From: Climacium dendroides
Lineage: Eukaryota; Streptophyta; Bryopsida; Hypnales; Climaciaceae
Reading direction: 5' to 3'
DNA: 64,000 nt
NCBI GenBank assembly: GCA_950106755.1
Contig: OX467090.1
Span: 9,424,001 to 9,488,000, forward strand
In this document: in pieces, positions 62,996 to 64,000 of the stretch
Layout of the letters: the number at the start of each line of letters is the position of its first letter
Numbering within the stretch: position 1 is the first letter of the stretch
The notes under the pieces: model-generated
Databases searched by the model: none
Seen by the model: the letters and a program-made list of their open reading frames with translations, nothing else
What the model was told of the DNA's origin: nothing
Position numbers and translations under genes: made by a program

Positions 62996-64000
62996 CTTAC
63001 AAGTCTTATGTATTCAACCTAATGGTACTGTCATTTTACAATTGCAATTTTTTTCTAGTTGTTTTTTGTGATTACAAATCAATGTCATGAATATTATAGA
63101 GTACAAACTAGTTCACATTGACAACTATAATGAATATTGGATGGAGACAAACTCACATTCATTCTAAATTTGAACTCTGTTACAACTCTCATAATCCTAC
63201 ACTTCATTTTACAACTACTTTGTGATTAAAACAATGTATCTATTTCATTCTACAACTAAAATATTGTGCTGATGATATAAAGTAATGATGTCAAACAATG
63301 ACATAAAATTTTGGTGCAAATAGAGAGGACTACAGTCACAAGATAGTTGTATAGGACACTTAGTTACATTTTAGCCAGTTGTAACAGATAAGTGAATATA
63401 CCCTACAAAACAACCTAACTTGATAAAAGTATTTCCTACTTTTGACTAATGTAAAATTAGAATTTAAGAATACTATCAACAGAAGCACATTAAACATCAC
63501 CAAGAATTGATACAAGAATACCAAAAAAAATTGAAAATTGGACAACCAAAACAAACCCTATTACAAGCAAAATAAAGAATAAATTAATCATTATAGAAGA
63601 CAAGACAAATCATGCCTAAAAAAAGATAATCATGCCATGGTACAATAATATTTTCATGCTATTTTCATGAGTTTTCTTTTTAAGGTATACTTTTCCTTGG
63701 CCTCCATCATTTTTGTCCTTTAGTTTATTTGTAATGGAGTCTATTGTAATTGTCTAAAGTTCAAAATTGAAATATTCTTATGTCTTTTTGAAGTGTTTTT
63801 TGATGTGCTTCCAACTTCACAATACTCTCAAATTCTAATTCTTTACAAGTAAAGAGTTAGTAATTTCGTTGTTGGGCCAATAGTTCAAATGCATTGAAGA
63901 TGCTCTTAACCCCTAAAGTTCCATGGATGATTATTCCTACAGGGGACAAAATGGAATTTGAGTAGGCTCTTACAGTCTCAATATTCATTGTGATTTTTTG
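62996..64000. other. AT-rich intergenic DNA to window end
   Basis: No gene seen; contains TTAACCCCTAAA at 63906-63917. Confidence 0.5.

Overview
This window reads as nuclear DNA from a seed-free land plant, most likely a bryophyte-grade plant. Coding exons are GC-balanced and split by short, canonical GT-AG introns. They sit in islands within AT-rich intergenic DNA full of decayed transposons. The gene set is plant-typical: a DA1-type LIM peptidase with ubiquitin-interacting motifs, an NHL/LEA_2 membrane protein and a CYP71-clan P450. A WDR49-like WD40/EF-hand protein is also present. That family is tied to motile cilia, so a plant carrying it probably has swimming sperm. The species itself cannot be read from the sequence.

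Layout: 1-8355 is AT-rich with a near-perfect CACTA-type hairpin (1973-2122) and two head-to-tail Helitron-like elements (3374-4930). A 1-kb foldback made of ~180-bp units (8356-9354) lies just upstream of a nine-exon DA1-like gene (9966-14673, + strand). A single-exon NHL/LEA_2 gene follows at 17805-18464. A six-exon PIF1-type helicase (23278-26742, +) converges on a seven-exon, ER-targeted SIL1/FES1-like BiP nucleotide exchange factor (30445-27476, -). After 4.9 kb without a recognised gene comes a CYP71-clan P450 on the minus strand (41184-35314). It looks like a young pseudogene: in-frame stop, no usable donor after exon 2, altered helix-C Trp. A 2.26-kb Mutator-like element with long terminal inverted repeats and a 9-bp target duplication sits 224 bp upstream of its start and itself carries a nested Helitron. 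Next is repeat-rich DNA with two minisatellites. A ~27-exon WDR49-like gene (51911-59510, +) follows, then AT-rich DNA to the end with two small foldback repeats.

The genes do not form a pathway; they are independent eukaryotic transcription units. Shared elements do link regions. A foldback family with ends like CAATTTCGTTAAATTGG lies in introns of DA1 and the P450 and in intergenic DNA. The 12-mer TTAACCCCTAAA recurs exactly six times across the AT-rich DNA.

All exon models are hand-built from reading frame, splice-site consensus and remembered family architecture. No alignment or RNA evidence was available. I found no clearly new molecular system. The strongest unusual signals are the tandem Helitron junction, the DA1-proximal foldback, the decaying P450 with an adjacent Mutator-like insertion, and the repeated TTAACCCCTAAA core.
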